Part shown: in pieces, positions 1-8,518 of the stretch
Position numbering within the stretch: position 1 is the first letter of the stretch
Layout of the letters: the number at the start of each line of letters is the position of its first letter
Origin: an uncultured Eubacteriales bacterium
GTDB taxonomy: Bacteria > Bacillota > Clostridia > Oscillospirales > Acutalibacteraceae
DNA: 64,000 nucleotides
Reading direction: 5' to 3'
Assembly (NCBI GenBank): GCA_900316455.1
Contig: ONCX01000002.1
Coordinates: forward strand, 37,270-101,269
Notes under the pieces: model-generated
The model's input: the letters and a program-made list of their open reading frames with translations, nothing else
What the model was told of the DNA's origin: nothing
Databases searched by the model: none
Translations under genes and position numbers: made by a program

Positions 1-2
1 AC

Positions 3-140
3 GACATGACCAGACTGATTCACGCGCTCAAGCCGTATCTCAGCGGAGCAAGACTCAAACGGGCGGAGGAAGCCGACAGAATAGTATCAATAATGCGCGT
101 GATACCATTGCTCAGGCAATTTCGCCAGGAAGAGGAATGA
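3..140 (+). CDS. hypothetical protein, 3' part only
   Basis: This frame is open from the window edge to a TGA at 138-140 and encodes about 45 residues rich in Leu, Arg and Ile, ending in Arg-Gln-Glu-Glu-Glu. An in-frame ATG lies at position 6, but no ribosome-binding site can be seen because of the edge, so it may be the end of a longer protein. The next gene starts 18 nt downstream behind its own GAGGTGA site, which suggests a two-gene unit. I do not recognise the family. An open frame also runs on the opposite strand (20-472), but it lacks this start/stop logic. Confidence 0.45.
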   Translation, partial: DMTRLIHALKPYLSGARLKRAEEADRIVSIMRVIPLLRQFRQEEE

Positions 141-158
141 TAATTGTGAGGTGACTGT

Positions 159-482
159 ATGCAGCAATTTGAGAGCTTTGCACAAATGCAGCGTGACGCT
201 GCCATGCGGGTGATGGAAATGCAGCGAAGGGCGCAGGCGGCGATGAAGGATCCGGTGCCTGTTGACGGACTTCCGGCTGTCACGGACCTGACAGACGGCT
301 CGCCGCTTTGCGAACCTGAGACTAAGAGAGATGAAATTGCCGACGAAGAACAGGACAAAAAGAAACCTGAAATAACGCAGGAGGAGACTGAAAAAGCTCT
401 GATTACCGCGATATTGCTTCTGCTGATGAGGGAAAACGCGGACGAACGGCTTTTATTTGCCCTGATGTACATTCTGATGTGA
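159..482 (+). CDS. small hypothetical protein (107 aa)
   Basis: The start is an ATG 6 nt after a good GAGGTGA ribosome-binding site. The N-terminal third is a Gln/Met/Arg-rich amphipathic helix. The middle is acidic and Lys/Glu-rich. The last 30 residues form a hydrophobic segment (ITAILLLLM, then LLFALMYILM at the very end) that could sit in a membrane or pack against a partner. The gene follows another small ORF by 18 nt and ends only 5 bp before the stop of a convergent gene. Function unknown. It resembles the paired small proteins common in Clostridia, but I cannot name a family. Confidence 0.6.
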   Translation: MQQFESFAQMQRDAAMRVMEMQRRAQAAMKDPVPVDGLPAVTDLTDGSPLCEPETKRDEIADEEQDKKKPEITQEETEKALITAILLLLMRENADERLLFALMYILM

Positions 483-487
483 CAGGG

Positions 488-2464
488 TTAATATCTCCAT
501 ATATGCCTACGGAGCGCAATCATACGCACTACAGTTATGAAAAATGTCAGTCCGATTCCGACAGACAGCGAGAACACAAGCGCGGTTCTCGCGTCTGCGA
601 CCGGAACATATCCGGAAACGTCAAAAAATCTGTTACAGACAACGTAAGTCCCCATAATCAGGGCTGTAATATACATACCGAGAGGAAGAAGCTTTATAAA
701 TACGCTGCCGGCTGAAATTTCGTTTTTATACCTTACCGACGCCATGCGGCGATTTTTTTTATACCACCGCGGCATCGCCTTGCCGTTGAAGGAATCGGCT
801 GCTACTTCTACATATTTTATGAGATCGTTTGCCGTGTCGGTTATCTTATTTTCGTCTGATATTCCATCAAAAATGTCAATGTTAATCTCTGCGCTTTCGT
901 TGTCATATTCTCCGCCAAGCTGCGAATATTTTGTGCGCCTGTCATATACAAACGCGCAATCCTCGGCGGTTGTATCCTCAAAAGGTATTCCAGCGGTGAA
1001 ATATTGCGCAGACTTTCGCTTTCCCTTTCGTTCAAGGCGCTTGACGGCTGCTGATATGGAGAAATAATAAGTCATTATGCCGTTAACAGTGCGTTTGTTG
1101 ACATTTGATGTAAGCACGCTTATATATTCTCCCTTTTTTCCTCTGCGTCTGCGGTAATGAGGATAGGTTCCGGTGAATCCGTATTCTGTAAGCTTAGGTT
1201 CTATGATAAGGCGCATTTTTTCCTCGGCTTCGCGGTATGTGCCATAAATACGGCTGACTCCATTGAAATCAGAGGTGCAGTTTATCATAAGCTCAATTAA
1301 TTTGCGGTAAAATTCACGCACAGTATCCTCTCTCTCGGCAGTTCTGAGCTTGATTGCAAAATTCCACAGCTCACTTGCGACTGAATCAATGTCCTCTTCT
1401 CCGAAAGCGTCCACGGCATTACTGAGAATATCGTAAAGCTCTTTCTGACCGGATTCAGCAAATAAGGTCTCATAAAGTCCGAATTTATAGCGGTTGCCGA
1501 GCAAATCGAGTATTTTTGATGGAATGCCTATTTCTGACTGAGAGTGTTCTCCGTTGCCTGAAAAATCAACGTCCGCCATTTGATACGTTATGCGTAAAAT
1601 TTTAGCGAGAGGAAGAAGCTCGTTTTCTTTTTCCGACATGGAATGGCTGCCCAAGGAAAGCTCCTTGCTTATGGCTTCGCTGCACCAATCCTCTATGAAT
1701 CCGTGTCCGCACTTGCCGAAATCCATCAGACATCTGCCGTAGTCAAACAGAGAGAGGCGGATTTCAGGACAGTCGCATTTAAATGTGAGCCTTACCCAGT
1801 TGCGGTCCTGCAGGGCGCGAAGCTCCATATCGTCGGTGCCGAATTCCACGTTTACAACAAAGCTGAATTCAAATCCTGAGTCGGTATGCTCGGCTTCCAT
1901 GGAAAAAAGGATTCCTACCAGCGGGAATGTGCCCTCGAACGCTGTAGCTACATTCGGAAAGAACAGAGATGCCTTGCCCCAGAACCGTTCCGTCAGGTTA
2001 AGAAGAAGCCCGTCATTTTCCTGTACAAGTGAAATATTCTGCCACATCATGTTTCCCGAACAGCTTATCAGCAATTCGCCCGCTGCGCGTTCCATGTGAT
2101 TTGCGGCGTCGTTCAGGCTGTACTGGCTGCGCTCCACTTCCAGCGAGTTAACGCGGTGAATCTCTTCCAGCCACTTCATAAAGGGCAGAAGGTCATTAAG
2201 ATTATCCGCTCCCACAGGGTTCTCCGCAAGATTTTTGATATCGTCATTCAGATATTCGTCAACGTTCACGGTGCTGTCCTGTGTCAGCCTGCGTATTGCG
2301 TTGTTAATACCCGAGGCGATTTTTGCGCGTGTGCGAAAGCTCTGCTCGCACATCAGACGCACAGTATCTTTTGCGTTCATATCATTTGACGATGAAAAAA
2401 TAGGATGCATTTTGGAAAACAACTCTGCTATTCCAAATCTTTTTCTGTCAATATAATAATTCAT
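488..2464 (-). CDS. hypothetical protein with two C-terminal membrane segments (658 aa)
   Basis: A long continuous frame with an ATG preceded by AAGGAGGAAA. Most of the protein is soluble and not recognisably repetitive. A basic stretch (YRRRRGKKGE) lies about two-thirds along, and the C-terminus has two hydrophobic helices (around residues 590-650) followed by a short basic tail, so the bulk probably faces the cytoplasm. It is the second gene of a minus-strand pair with the YhfC-like gene (70-nt gap). I do not recognise a domain; the assignment as a real gene rests on length, start signal and amino-acid composition. Confidence 0.75.
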   Translation of the reverse strand: MNYYIDRKRFGIAELFSKMHPIFSSSNDMNAKDTVRLMCEQSFRTRAKIASGINNAIRRLTQDSTVNVDEYLNDDIKNLAENPVGADNLNDLLPFMKWLEEIHRVNSLEVERSQYSLNDAANHMERAAGELLISCSGNMMWQNISLVQENDGLLLNLTERFWGKASLFFPNVATAFEGTFPLVGILFSMEAEHTDSGFEFSFVVNVEFGTDDMELRALQDRNWVRLTFKCDCPEIRLSLFDYGRCLMDFGKCGHGFIEDWCSEAISKELSLGSHSMSEKENELLPLAKILRITYQMADVDFSGNGEHSQSEIGIPSKILDLLGNRYKFGLYETLFAESGQKELYDILSNAVDAFGEEDIDSVASELWNFAIKLRTAEREDTVREFYRKLIELMINCTSDFNGVSRIYGTYREAEEKMRLIIEPKLTEYGFTGTYPHYRRRRGKKGEYISVLTSNVNKRTVNGIMTYYFSISAAVKRLERKGKRKSAQYFTAGIPFEDTTAEDCAFVYDRRTKYSQLGGEYDNESAEINIDIFDGISDENKITDTANDLIKYVEVAADSFNGKAMPRWYKKNRRMASVRYKNEISAGSVFIKLLPLGMYITALIMGTYVVCNRFFDVSGYVPVADARTALVFSLSVGIGLTFFITVVRMIALRRHIWRY

Positions 2465-2534
2465 GGTAAAATATTTCCTCCTTCCCGTTGTTCAAGCGTA
2501 ATGCTACATTGCTTTAAAATACGGTCTGACCTGA

Positions 2535-3380
2535 TTATTCGCCCTTTACGGCGTCATCTCTGTCTATAAATGTTTTGCGGCAGAATACAGCTGCGGTCCA
2601 TATAATAACAAGTATGACAATTGAAATCAGATGTGATACCCATGTATTTTTAATCATGTTAAAATGCTGAAGTATATCCGGCAGAGTTGAAAAGAGCCTG
2701 ATTACAAAGGCAAAGGCAAGCAGAATAACCTTTTCACTCTTTTTGACCGCAAGCCAGATAACAAGCATTATCGCAGCATATGCGGCTATTACCCACAGAC
2801 AGTTGATAATAAAATTCATGTAATAGCTCACAGGCTGATTGCACAGATTTATCATTTCTTTATATATGCTTTCATTGACAACATTGCTTCCGCTTACCGT
2901 ACCGGACGCGCTGACATAATTTGCGTCGCTGACAACCAGATATTTTTCCGAGTTATCCCTTATATCAATAAGCGTAAGAAAATACATAATAGCAATGAGT
3001 CCTGTAGACAATATATTGAACGCTGATGAATACCCGAGAGCGTACATCATGGAGTCTCCGGTAGTATTCATATTGTCAGCGCCGAATTTTCTTATCACAA
3101 GATAATTTATAAGAATGAATAATACGGGAGAAAGTATTGTCACGTGAAGCAGATACAGCAGGGAATTTCCGTTTATTCCGCCTATTCTGTCAAGCGAAGC
3201 TGCTATAATCGTATCAGCTATTACGCCGCAGGCTATGTAGGCAGCCGCGCCGGTAATCAGCGTTTTTACTTTGCAGTCGGCGTAACGGTAAAGAATGTAA
3301 AACAGCGCAAACGGCATAACAAAGCATATAAGCATTATTATTACCAGCGATACAAGCGCACCTGTTGAAACATGAAGCAT
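2535..3380 (-). CDS. YhfC-like integral membrane protein, probably without peptidase residues
   Basis: This 281-residue protein has about seven hydrophobic helices. The opening helices and the segment reading GDSMMYALGYSSAFNIL resemble the YhfC family of putative intramembrane glutamic endopeptidases, in which an EExxR-type motif precedes a conserved Asp-containing helix. Here the expected Glu-Glu helix reads LSPVLFILINYLVI, with no acidic residue. I therefore infer a non-catalytic relative. The start is supported by GGAGGA 7 nt upstream of the ATG. It heads a two-gene minus-strand unit with the 658-aa protein. It could also be an unrelated polytopic protein; the family call is tentative. Confidence 0.55.
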   Translation of the reverse strand: MLHVSTGALVSLVIIMLICFVMPFALFYILYRYADCKVKTLITGAAAYIACGVIADTIIAASLDRIGGINGNSLLYLLHVTILSPVLFILINYLVIRKFGADNMNTTGDSMMYALGYSSAFNILSTGLIAIMYFLTLIDIRDNSEKYLVVSDANYVSASGTVSGSNVVNESIYKEMINLCNQPVSYYMNFIINCLWVIAAYAAIMLVIWLAVKKSEKVILLAFAFVIRLFSTLPDILQHFNMIKNTWVSHLISIVILVIIWTAAVFCRKTFIDRDDAVKGE

Positions 3381-3562
3381 TTTTGAGTCCTCCGATTTTT
3401 GATTGGAATTTTTTTTGTTGGTTTATAATGAAAATATATTAAAGCGGATTCTCCGCACGACATAAATATGCTAAAAATTACAAACAAATAATAATTATAC
3501 TGTTTAAAACATCAATTTTTGCAACCAAAATTAAAAATACTGAAAATTATATAAATCTTATA

Positions 3563-3590
3563 TTGTAATTTTCTCTGAATGTAGTAAAAT
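3563..3590 (+). promoter_or_regulatory. possible promoter for the Nudix gene
   Basis: TTGTAA, a 16-nt spacer and TAAAAT, lying 41 nt upstream of the proposed TTG start in a very AT-rich spacer (3381-3631). The boxes are only moderate matches to the sigma-A consensus. Confidence 0.4.
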
Positions 3591-3631
3591 ATTAATCATA
3601 GTGTGAAATACAAATGATTGGAGGTTATGTT

Positions 3632-4354
3632 TTGCTTGGCAATATGATAGACGTGCAGATAAGCCGTGAGATTTTTCATGCCGGAAGCTATGGAGGCAGG
3701 AATTACACGGTTCATTTGGGTGTGTCGTCCGATGATGGCAACGTGCTGCACAATATATTGATATTCAGTCCGGACAAGCCGATCAATAATACATTTGTCA
3801 ATGTCAGAGTAATGGCTGTTACCGAACTGGGCGGCAGAATATATTACATATGCGCCGAAGATGAAAACATTATCTATGAGCCTCTCATACGTGAGGTGCT
3901 TGCGGGGCGCGGGAATTTTAATCCTTCGCGCATTACATGTCTTTATGAAAAGTCGTGCGGAGCGGTGATTTTCCGCCGGCACAGCGGGAATGTTGAATAT
4001 CTGCTTATCAAAAACCGCAAGGGAAACAACTGGGGATTTCCAAAGGGTCATATGGAAATGCACGAGAGTGAGCGTCAGACAGCCGTGCGCGAGGTGCGTG
4101 AGGAAACAGGACTTAATATCAGACCTCTTGACGGCTTCCGCACAATAAGCGAATATCACCCGAAAGGCAGAATAACAAAACAGGTGATTTTTTTTGTAGC
4201 CGAGATGCCTGTAGGGAATGTCGTGATACAGAAGTCCGAGATAGAACGCTTTATCTGGGCTGATTACAGTTTAGCAATAAAGACATTTCGCTTCAATAAT
4301 GACAAGAAGGTGCTCGCACAAGCCAGAAGCTGGATAACTGAAAACCTTTATTAG
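3632..4354 (+). CDS. Nudix hydrolase with an N-terminal pyrophosphatase-like domain
   Basis: The C-terminal half carries a perfect Nudix box: GHMEMHE, seven residues, then REVREETGL, the Mg2+-binding signature of enzymes that cleave nucleoside diphosphates linked to another group. Its placement resembles Ap4A hydrolases. The first ~95 residues form a separate beta-rich segment (phrases such as VSSDDGNVL and FSPDKPINN) resembling a small inorganic-pyrophosphatase-like domain found in other Clostridia, though few expected acidic catalytic residues are evident. I place the start at TTG 3632 because GGAGG (3620-3624) lies exactly 7 nt upstream; the ATG at 3614 lies before that site. A strong terminator follows. 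The exact substrate cannot be read from sequence. Confidence 0.8.
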   Translation: MLGNMIDVQISREIFHAGSYGGRNYTVHLGVSSDDGNVLHNILIFSPDKPINNTFVNVRVMAVTELGGRIYYICAEDENIIYEPLIREVLAGRGNFNPSRITCLYEKSCGAVIFRRHSGNVEYLLIKNRKGNNWGFPKGHMEMHESERQTAVREVREETGLNIRPLDGFRTISEYHPKGRITKQVIFFVAEMPVGNVVIQKSEIERFIWADYSLAIKTFRFNNDKKVLAQARSWITENLY

Positions 4355-4417
4355 TAATTTTATATATTATTACAATTGAAAAATAAATTCTTTCAGTATC
4401 ACAATTATATATTCACA

Positions 4418-4466
4418 AAGCCGCACTGTCAACCTTTAAATTGCTGACAGCGCGGCTTTTTTTTTA
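4418..4466 (+). terminator. Rho-independent terminator
   Basis: A 14-bp stem (AAGCCGCACTGTCA pairing with TGACAGCGCGGCTT, with slight mismatches) is followed by a run of T. It ends transcription of the Nudix gene before the convergent XRE gene. Confidence 0.85.
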
Positions 4467-4510
4467 TTTTATTTTGAAGTGCTGATAGATGTGAGAAAAT
4501 AACAATAGCC

Positions 4511-4768
4511 TTAATCATCGCCAAGGTTTTCATCGAACAGTGTGGGCAGTTCTACGTCAAATACCTTTGCAAGCGCCTGCACCTCAATATCCGTCACAAA
4601 GCGTTGTCCTGATTCAATGCGCTGAATGGCGTTTTTGTCAAGATCGTATCCCATCAGCTGCATACGCTCGGCAAGCTCACGCTGTGAAATGTTGAGCTTT
4701 TTGCGCATGACGGCAACGTTTTTGCCGCACACGTTGTTTTTCCCGTCGAACGATTTGTTGATAAACAT
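4511..4768 (-). CDS. XRE-family helix-turn-helix regulator (85 aa)
   Basis: A compact HTH_3/Cro-C1-type DNA-binding protein. Residues about 18-75 show the usual helices: RKKLNISQRELAERM, the recognition helix around DKNAIQRIESG, and IEVQALAKVFDVELPTLF. It consists almost only of the DNA-binding domain, with an acidic C-terminus (ENLGDD). The ATG follows AGGGGGA by 6 nt. It stands alone between the Nudix gene and prmA, so its target is unknown; small single-domain XRE proteins often regulate their own promoter. Confidence 0.85.
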   Translation of the reverse strand: MFINKSFDGKNNVCGKNVAVMRKKLNISQRELAERMQLMGYDLDKNAIQRIESGQRFVTDIEVQALAKVFDVELPTLFDENLGDD

Positions 4769-4883
4769 ATAAATCCCCCTATATATCTGTCATATATATT
4801 ATACTGAATATCGGGGATTTTGTGACACTCACAAAATGTCAAGCTCAATTAACGACTAAAATTCATAAAATTCGTCATTTTAG

Positions 4884-5858
4884 TCAGTTTTTCTTAGCCG
4901 TAATGCACAGCCAGTCGCTTTGCTCGTGAATATCTGTTATCTCAAAGCCTGCTCCGGTTACAGCCTCCCTTACTTCATCTCCGCGAGGTCCGATAATTCC
5001 GGAGGAAATGAATATCCCGCCTTTTTTAGTCAGCGAATAAGCTGTAGGACTCATTGCTATGATAACATCCGCCACGATATTTGCGACAACCACGTCATAA
5101 TCCCCGCCTGTTTTTTCTCTGAGAGCCGCGTCGTCAATGACGTTCCCAACCAGCACGCTGTATCTCTCAGGAGAAATACCGTTCATAGCTAAATTTTCCA
5201 TTGCGGTTACCGGAGCCGCGGGATCGATGTCCACCGCGACCGCACTGTCGGCTCCAAGCAGCAGCGAAAGAATTGAAAGTATTCCGCTGCCGCAGCCCAA
5301 GTCAAGTACTCTGTCTCCATTGCGGATATATTTTTCAAGCTCTATCATACAAAGCTGCGTCGAATGGTGGGTGCCAGTACCGAATAAATGTCCGGGGTTC
5401 ATGCTGAGAACCACCTTATCCTTTATTTCGTTGTCATCGAGCTGTTCCCACTCGGGTTTAATCAGTAAATTCTTACCTAAATTAAACGGTTTGTAATATT
5501 TCTTCCAGTTATTTGCCCAATCCTCTTCGTTAATTCCGCTGAGTTCTATCTCCAGCCTGCCGAATTTATTATCGTCGTCGAGAGATCTCAGCTCGGCTAC
5601 AGTGCCGCGAATGTGAGAGAGAAGCTCCCTTCCGTCGGCGTCGTCGGTGAGATATACGGTGACGCATGTCTCGCAGGTTTTCAGCGGTTCGAGTGACTCG
5701 TCTATGTAGTCCCAGTATTGCGTTTCGTTTTCAATGAAATCGTTGAAGTCGGCGGCGTCCTTTATCTGCACCCCGTTCAGACCCACCGCGTAAAGTCTGC
5801 CGCAGAGCGGTTCAATGCCATCTGTTGTGGTATAAATATTTACTTCTATCCACTGCAT
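4884..5858 (-). CDS. prmA: ribosomal protein L11 methyltransferase
   Basis: A SAM-dependent enzyme that methylates Lys/N-terminal amino groups of ribosomal protein L11. The C-terminal Rossmann domain shows VLDLGCGSGILSI (SAM-binding glycine loop), an acidic VAVDIDP strand and the NIVADVII motif equivalent to the PrmA N-I-x-A signature. The substrate-loop motif reads NPGHLFGTGTHHST, with Asn in place of the usual Asp in D-P-G. The N-terminal ~110 residues are the L11-recognition domain. I start at the ATG at 5858 (324 aa), which follows AAAGGATGG; the upstream in-frame extension is AT-rich and has no such site. It lies 79 nt downstream of the RnfA-like gene, probably in one transcript. Confidence 0.92.
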   Translation of the reverse strand: MQWIEVNIYTTTDGIEPLCGRLYAVGLNGVQIKDAADFNDFIENETQYWDYIDESLEPLKTCETCVTVYLTDDADGRELLSHIRGTVAELRSLDDDNKFGRLEIELSGINEEDWANNWKKYYKPFNLGKNLLIKPEWEQLDDNEIKDKVVLSMNPGHLFGTGTHHSTQLCMIELEKYIRNGDRVLDLGCGSGILSILSLLLGADSAVAVDIDPAAPVTAMENLAMNGISPERYSVLVGNVIDDAALREKTGGDYDVVVANIVADVIIAMSPTAYSLTKKGGIFISSGIIGPRGDEVREAVTGAGFEITDIHEQSDWLCITAKKN

Positions 5859-5937
5859 GTTAATTACCATCCTTTTTATTAACTGATTTTTGTAAAAAAA
5901 TATTCCGATTAGTATTTTATTTGAATAAAATAACAAA

Positions 5938-6513
5938 TTATAAAAACGCGCAGAATCCGAGCGAGAGTATTCCTATGTAGATAAGCATTATAGGAATTCC
6001 ACTGAATGGCTTTGGAATATCGGAGTGATCGAGTATTGCCATGCCGTTTTTTATTATGACTATAGCCAGACCGAGTCCGAGAGCCGAACCGATCCCGCAG
6101 CCAAGAGCGGAATACCAGTTTGGTATTCCGGACGAAAGCGCCGACAGCGGTGCGCCCACTACAATTGAATTAATCAGCGCGTGAGGCAGTATGTCTTTCC
6201 ACCTGTCGTGAATTTCCGGCTTGAAACGGGCGAGAACACGGTCTGTCTGAAAATACAGCGCGGCACAGATAAGCGAATGCATGAGGGCAAAAAGCAGATA
6301 TCCGTCCATATCCTTCACAAATCCGGAAAGCAGCCACATCAGCATTATTCCCGCTGTGGACCAGCATCCTACTGCAAGCAGGAGCTTAGGCAGAGATTTC
6401 TTGTGATTCATCGCCGTAATTACGTCGTTCATACCTATAGCCCTGCCGAGAAGAATATTCTGTGAGAATACCGCGAAAAGTATATAGGATAAAAATTCTC
6501 CCAAGTATTTCAA
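5938..6513 (-). CDS. orphan RnfA/NqrE-like membrane protein
   Basis: A 191-residue protein with six predicted membrane helices. The first helix (FAVFSQNILLGRAIGM) resembles the N-x-V-L-x-x-x-L-G pattern of RnfA/RsxA/NqrD/E. The C-terminal half (LPHALINSIVVGAPLSA, glycine-rich helix, then DIPKPFSGIPIMLI) closely follows the RnfA pattern of LP...N.AVLG and DVPKPF.G.PI. In complete Rnf complexes this subunit helps carry electrons and ions across the membrane; no other rnf gene is adjacent. I choose TTG 6513 because GGAGG sits 7 nt upstream; the GTG at 6537 overlaps that site. It is probably cotranscribed with prmA. Confidence 0.75.
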   Translation of the reverse strand: MKYLGEFLSYILFAVFSQNILLGRAIGMNDVITAMNHKKSLPKLLLAVGCWSTAGIMLMWLLSGFVKDMDGYLLFALMHSLICAALYFQTDRVLARFKPEIHDRWKDILPHALINSIVVGAPLSALSSGIPNWYSALGCGIGSALGLGLAIVIIKNGMAILDHSDIPKPFSGIPIMLIYIGILSLGFCAFL

Positions 6514-6606
6514 AATTCTTCCTCCAAAATTTATCACATAAAAAACAAACTAATTCTCAACTTAATTATAACATATTTTTTTTAATAAATCCACTTATTT
6601 CAAAAT

Positions 6607-6656
6607 AAAAAATCATCGCTTTTCATTGGGAATTAAGAGAAAGCAATGATTTTTTA
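6607..6656 (-). terminator. Rho-independent terminator of the L,D-transpeptidase gene
   Basis: Complementary arms around AAAAATCATCGCTT and AAGCAATGATTTTTT form an A/T-flanked hairpin able to work on either strand. It lies 45 nt past the L,D-transpeptidase stop and upstream of the RnfA-like gene. Confidence 0.7.
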
Positions 6657-6700
6657 GCGCTGTGTACTTATTGAAATTTATTGAATGCCGTTAAGTAACA

Positions 6701-7933
6701 TCAACCTACGGGAATTTCGTCCGAATCGTTTCCGCTGTCCTCTGAGGGCTTTGTTGTCGGAACGGCGGTTGTTGATTTTGTGGTCTTTGATGATTTTGAG
6801 GACTGTGCGGAGGTCGTACTGCTTTGTTTTGAAGAGGTTTCCGTTGTGGATTCGGGTTTTTTTACGGTTGTGGTTGAAGTGGTGGATTTAACGGTTGTAG
6901 TTGTTGCGGTAGTATTGGTAGTGGTGGTTGTTGTTTTCGTTGTTTTATCTTTATCCGATTTATCGGAAAAATAGGGGTTGCCTTTTGACCATTGATCCGA
7001 AGGATCCCAGCCGCTGTATTTTGAACCGCTCTTGCGCTTTGGAACGCCCGCTCCGGCAGGACCGGATTCCCATACAACGTGTACCTGAGTGCCTACAGGA
7101 CAGTTATCATAGATCCACTTGCAGTCTCTTACGCACATGCGTATGCAGCCGTGGGATACTGCTCTTCCTAAATTATTGTATGAAGCGTTGTAGAGAGTGT
7201 CGGGACTCTTTTTGTCATACGGGACGGAGTGGAAGAGGTAACTGGAGCTTATGCTGCTGCAATACTGACCCCAGCAGGGACCCATCAGCATGCGCCATCT
7301 GTATTTGGCTCTGATTTTGTAAACGCCCTTGCGGGTAGGTGTGGGATTGCTGCCGGTTTTTCTGCCTGTGGAAACAGTGAACGCCTTGACCTTCACATTA
7401 TAAGCGCCAGAATCGTCCTTGCCGTAAACCACAACGGACTGACTTCCGGTATATACCACGATATAATATTTTGATATGTAATCGGGATCCTTAATAAATG
7501 AGATGTTCTTTGATTCGTCCTCCGGAGCCTTGACTGTTGTGGTCGTTGTGGCGGCGGAGGTTTTTTTGGTTGGCAATGAAGTTGCTGTGGTAGAAGCCGC
7601 TATTGAAGCCGCAGTTGAAGCCACGGTTGAAGCGGTCGTTGAAGCGGTCGTTGAAGCCGTAGCTGAAGTGGAAGCGGAGGTTTTAGGCGTTGAATCTGAA
7701 GCATAGTTTTTCCCGCCGACGTTTGGAGCAAATTTGTCAAATATTTTGTTGACGTCGATTTTGCTGATACTCAGCTCGTCTGGCTTTTCATAATTTCCGC
7801 TTTTTGCGGACGAGGCGTTTTCAACTGTCAGCTGTTTTGCGTCAAAGCTTCCGGACGCGGTAAAAAACAGTGTGCTTGCGATAAGCGCGCCGGATACGAG
7901 AATTGTAAATACCTTTGACAGATACCTTTTCAT
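6701..7933 (-). CDS. secreted L,D-transpeptidase (YkuD domain) with low-complexity linkers
   Basis: This enzyme forms or remodels 3-3 peptide cross-links in peptidoglycan outside the cell. Residues 1-28 are a signal peptide or membrane anchor. Residues about 82-135 are an Ala/Ser/Thr-only linker. The YkuD catalytic domain runs from about 150 to 290 and has the signature SHGCIRM, with catalytic Cys263 and His261. After that comes a Thr/Ser/Lys-rich tail of about 100 residues with long Thr runs, probably a wall-spanning or glycosylated stretch. The start follows AGGAGGAGCTTACCT. It has its own promoter and terminator. The tail length is unusual for the family. Confidence 0.9.
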   Translation of the reverse strand: MKRYLSKVFTILVSGALIASTLFFTASGSFDAKQLTVENASSAKSGNYEKPDELSISKIDVNKIFDKFAPNVGGKNYASDSTPKTSASTSATASTTASTTASTVASTAASIAASTTATSLPTKKTSAATTTTTVKAPEDESKNISFIKDPDYISKYYIVVYTGSQSVVVYGKDDSGAYNVKVKAFTVSTGRKTGSNPTPTRKGVYKIRAKYRWRMLMGPCWGQYCSSISSSYLFHSVPYDKKSPDTLYNASYNNLGRAVSHGCIRMCVRDCKWIYDNCPVGTQVHVVWESGPAGAGVPKRKSGSKYSGWDPSDQWSKGNPYFSDKSDKDKTTKTTTTTTNTTATTTTVKSTTSTTTVKKPESTTETSSKQSSTTSAQSSKSSKTTKSTTAVPTTKPSEDSGNDSDEIPVG

Positions 7934-7996
7934 AGGTAAGCTCCTCCTGATCGTTTAGTTAACATGGAAAATTATATAATGTATTTTTATACATAT

Positions 7997-8025
7997 ATTA
8001 TAATAATTATTTTTTCCTTAGTCAA
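7997..8025 (-). promoter_or_regulatory. sigma-A promoter of the L,D-transpeptidase gene
   Basis: On the minus strand TTGACT (8025-8020), a 17-nt spacer and TATAAT (8002-7997). The start codon is about 65 nt downstream. The rest of the 7934-8222 spacer is AT-rich, with a small hairpin near 8123 (TTACAAC/GTTGTAA) and no ORF. Confidence 0.8.
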
Positions 8026-8222
8026 TAGCAAAGCCGTTTTTGTAATTATTATGATTGATTTGAAACAAAAATAGAAAATAGCTTCCTGAATTTATGTAAA
8101 AAATTGGGGCGAAAAATACGTCTTACAACCTCGTAGTTGTAAAAAGAAAGGATATATTTATCAGACAGCGTAATATAAAAAATTAAGGCACAAAAAAATT
8201 TTGAAAAAAAATAAAAAAACAC

Positions 8223-8251
8223 TTGACATTTGAAAAACGGTGTGGTAATAT
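8223..8251 (+). promoter_or_regulatory. strong promoter of the 5S rRNA gene
   Basis: TTGACA, a 17-nt spacer and TAATAT, preceded by A-rich tracts that look like an UP element. The 5S gene begins 40 nt after the -10 box, and a small GCC/GGC hairpin lies between. Confidence 0.85.
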
Positions 8252-8291
8252 ATTGAAGTCGCCACGGAGAAACGGGGCGATGAAATGAATA

Positions 8292-8407
<116 letters not shown>

Positions 8408-8410
8408 ATC

Positions 8411-8447
8411 AAGCCAATCTGTCCAGCAGGACGGTTGGCTTTTTTTG
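8411..8447 (+). terminator. terminator of the 5S rRNA gene
   Basis: AAGCCAATCTGTCC pairs with GGACGGTTGGCTT over about 13 bp with a four-base loop, followed by seven T. A strong Rho-independent terminator. Confidence 0.92.
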
Positions 8448-8465
8448 TTTGTTAAATTCAGATTT

Positions 8466-8508
8466 AAAAAAGACTCAGCGCGGTAAGGAAAGCGTTGAGT
8501 CTTTTTTT
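8466..8508 (-). terminator. terminator shared by convergent transcripts
   Basis: AAAAAAGACTCAGCGC and GCGTTGAGTCTTTTTTT form a symmetrical A/T-flanked hairpin. It lies 11 nt past the stop of the minus-strand acetyltransferase and would also catch readthrough from the 5S gene. Confidence 0.8.
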
Positions 8509-8518
8509 GCCGAAAAAA

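Noticed and set aside
20-472. A 150-codon minus-strand frame at the window start
   Set aside because: It covers two plus-strand genes with proper spacing and a ribosome-binding site and has none itself; the Ser-rich product is typical of an antisense shadow.
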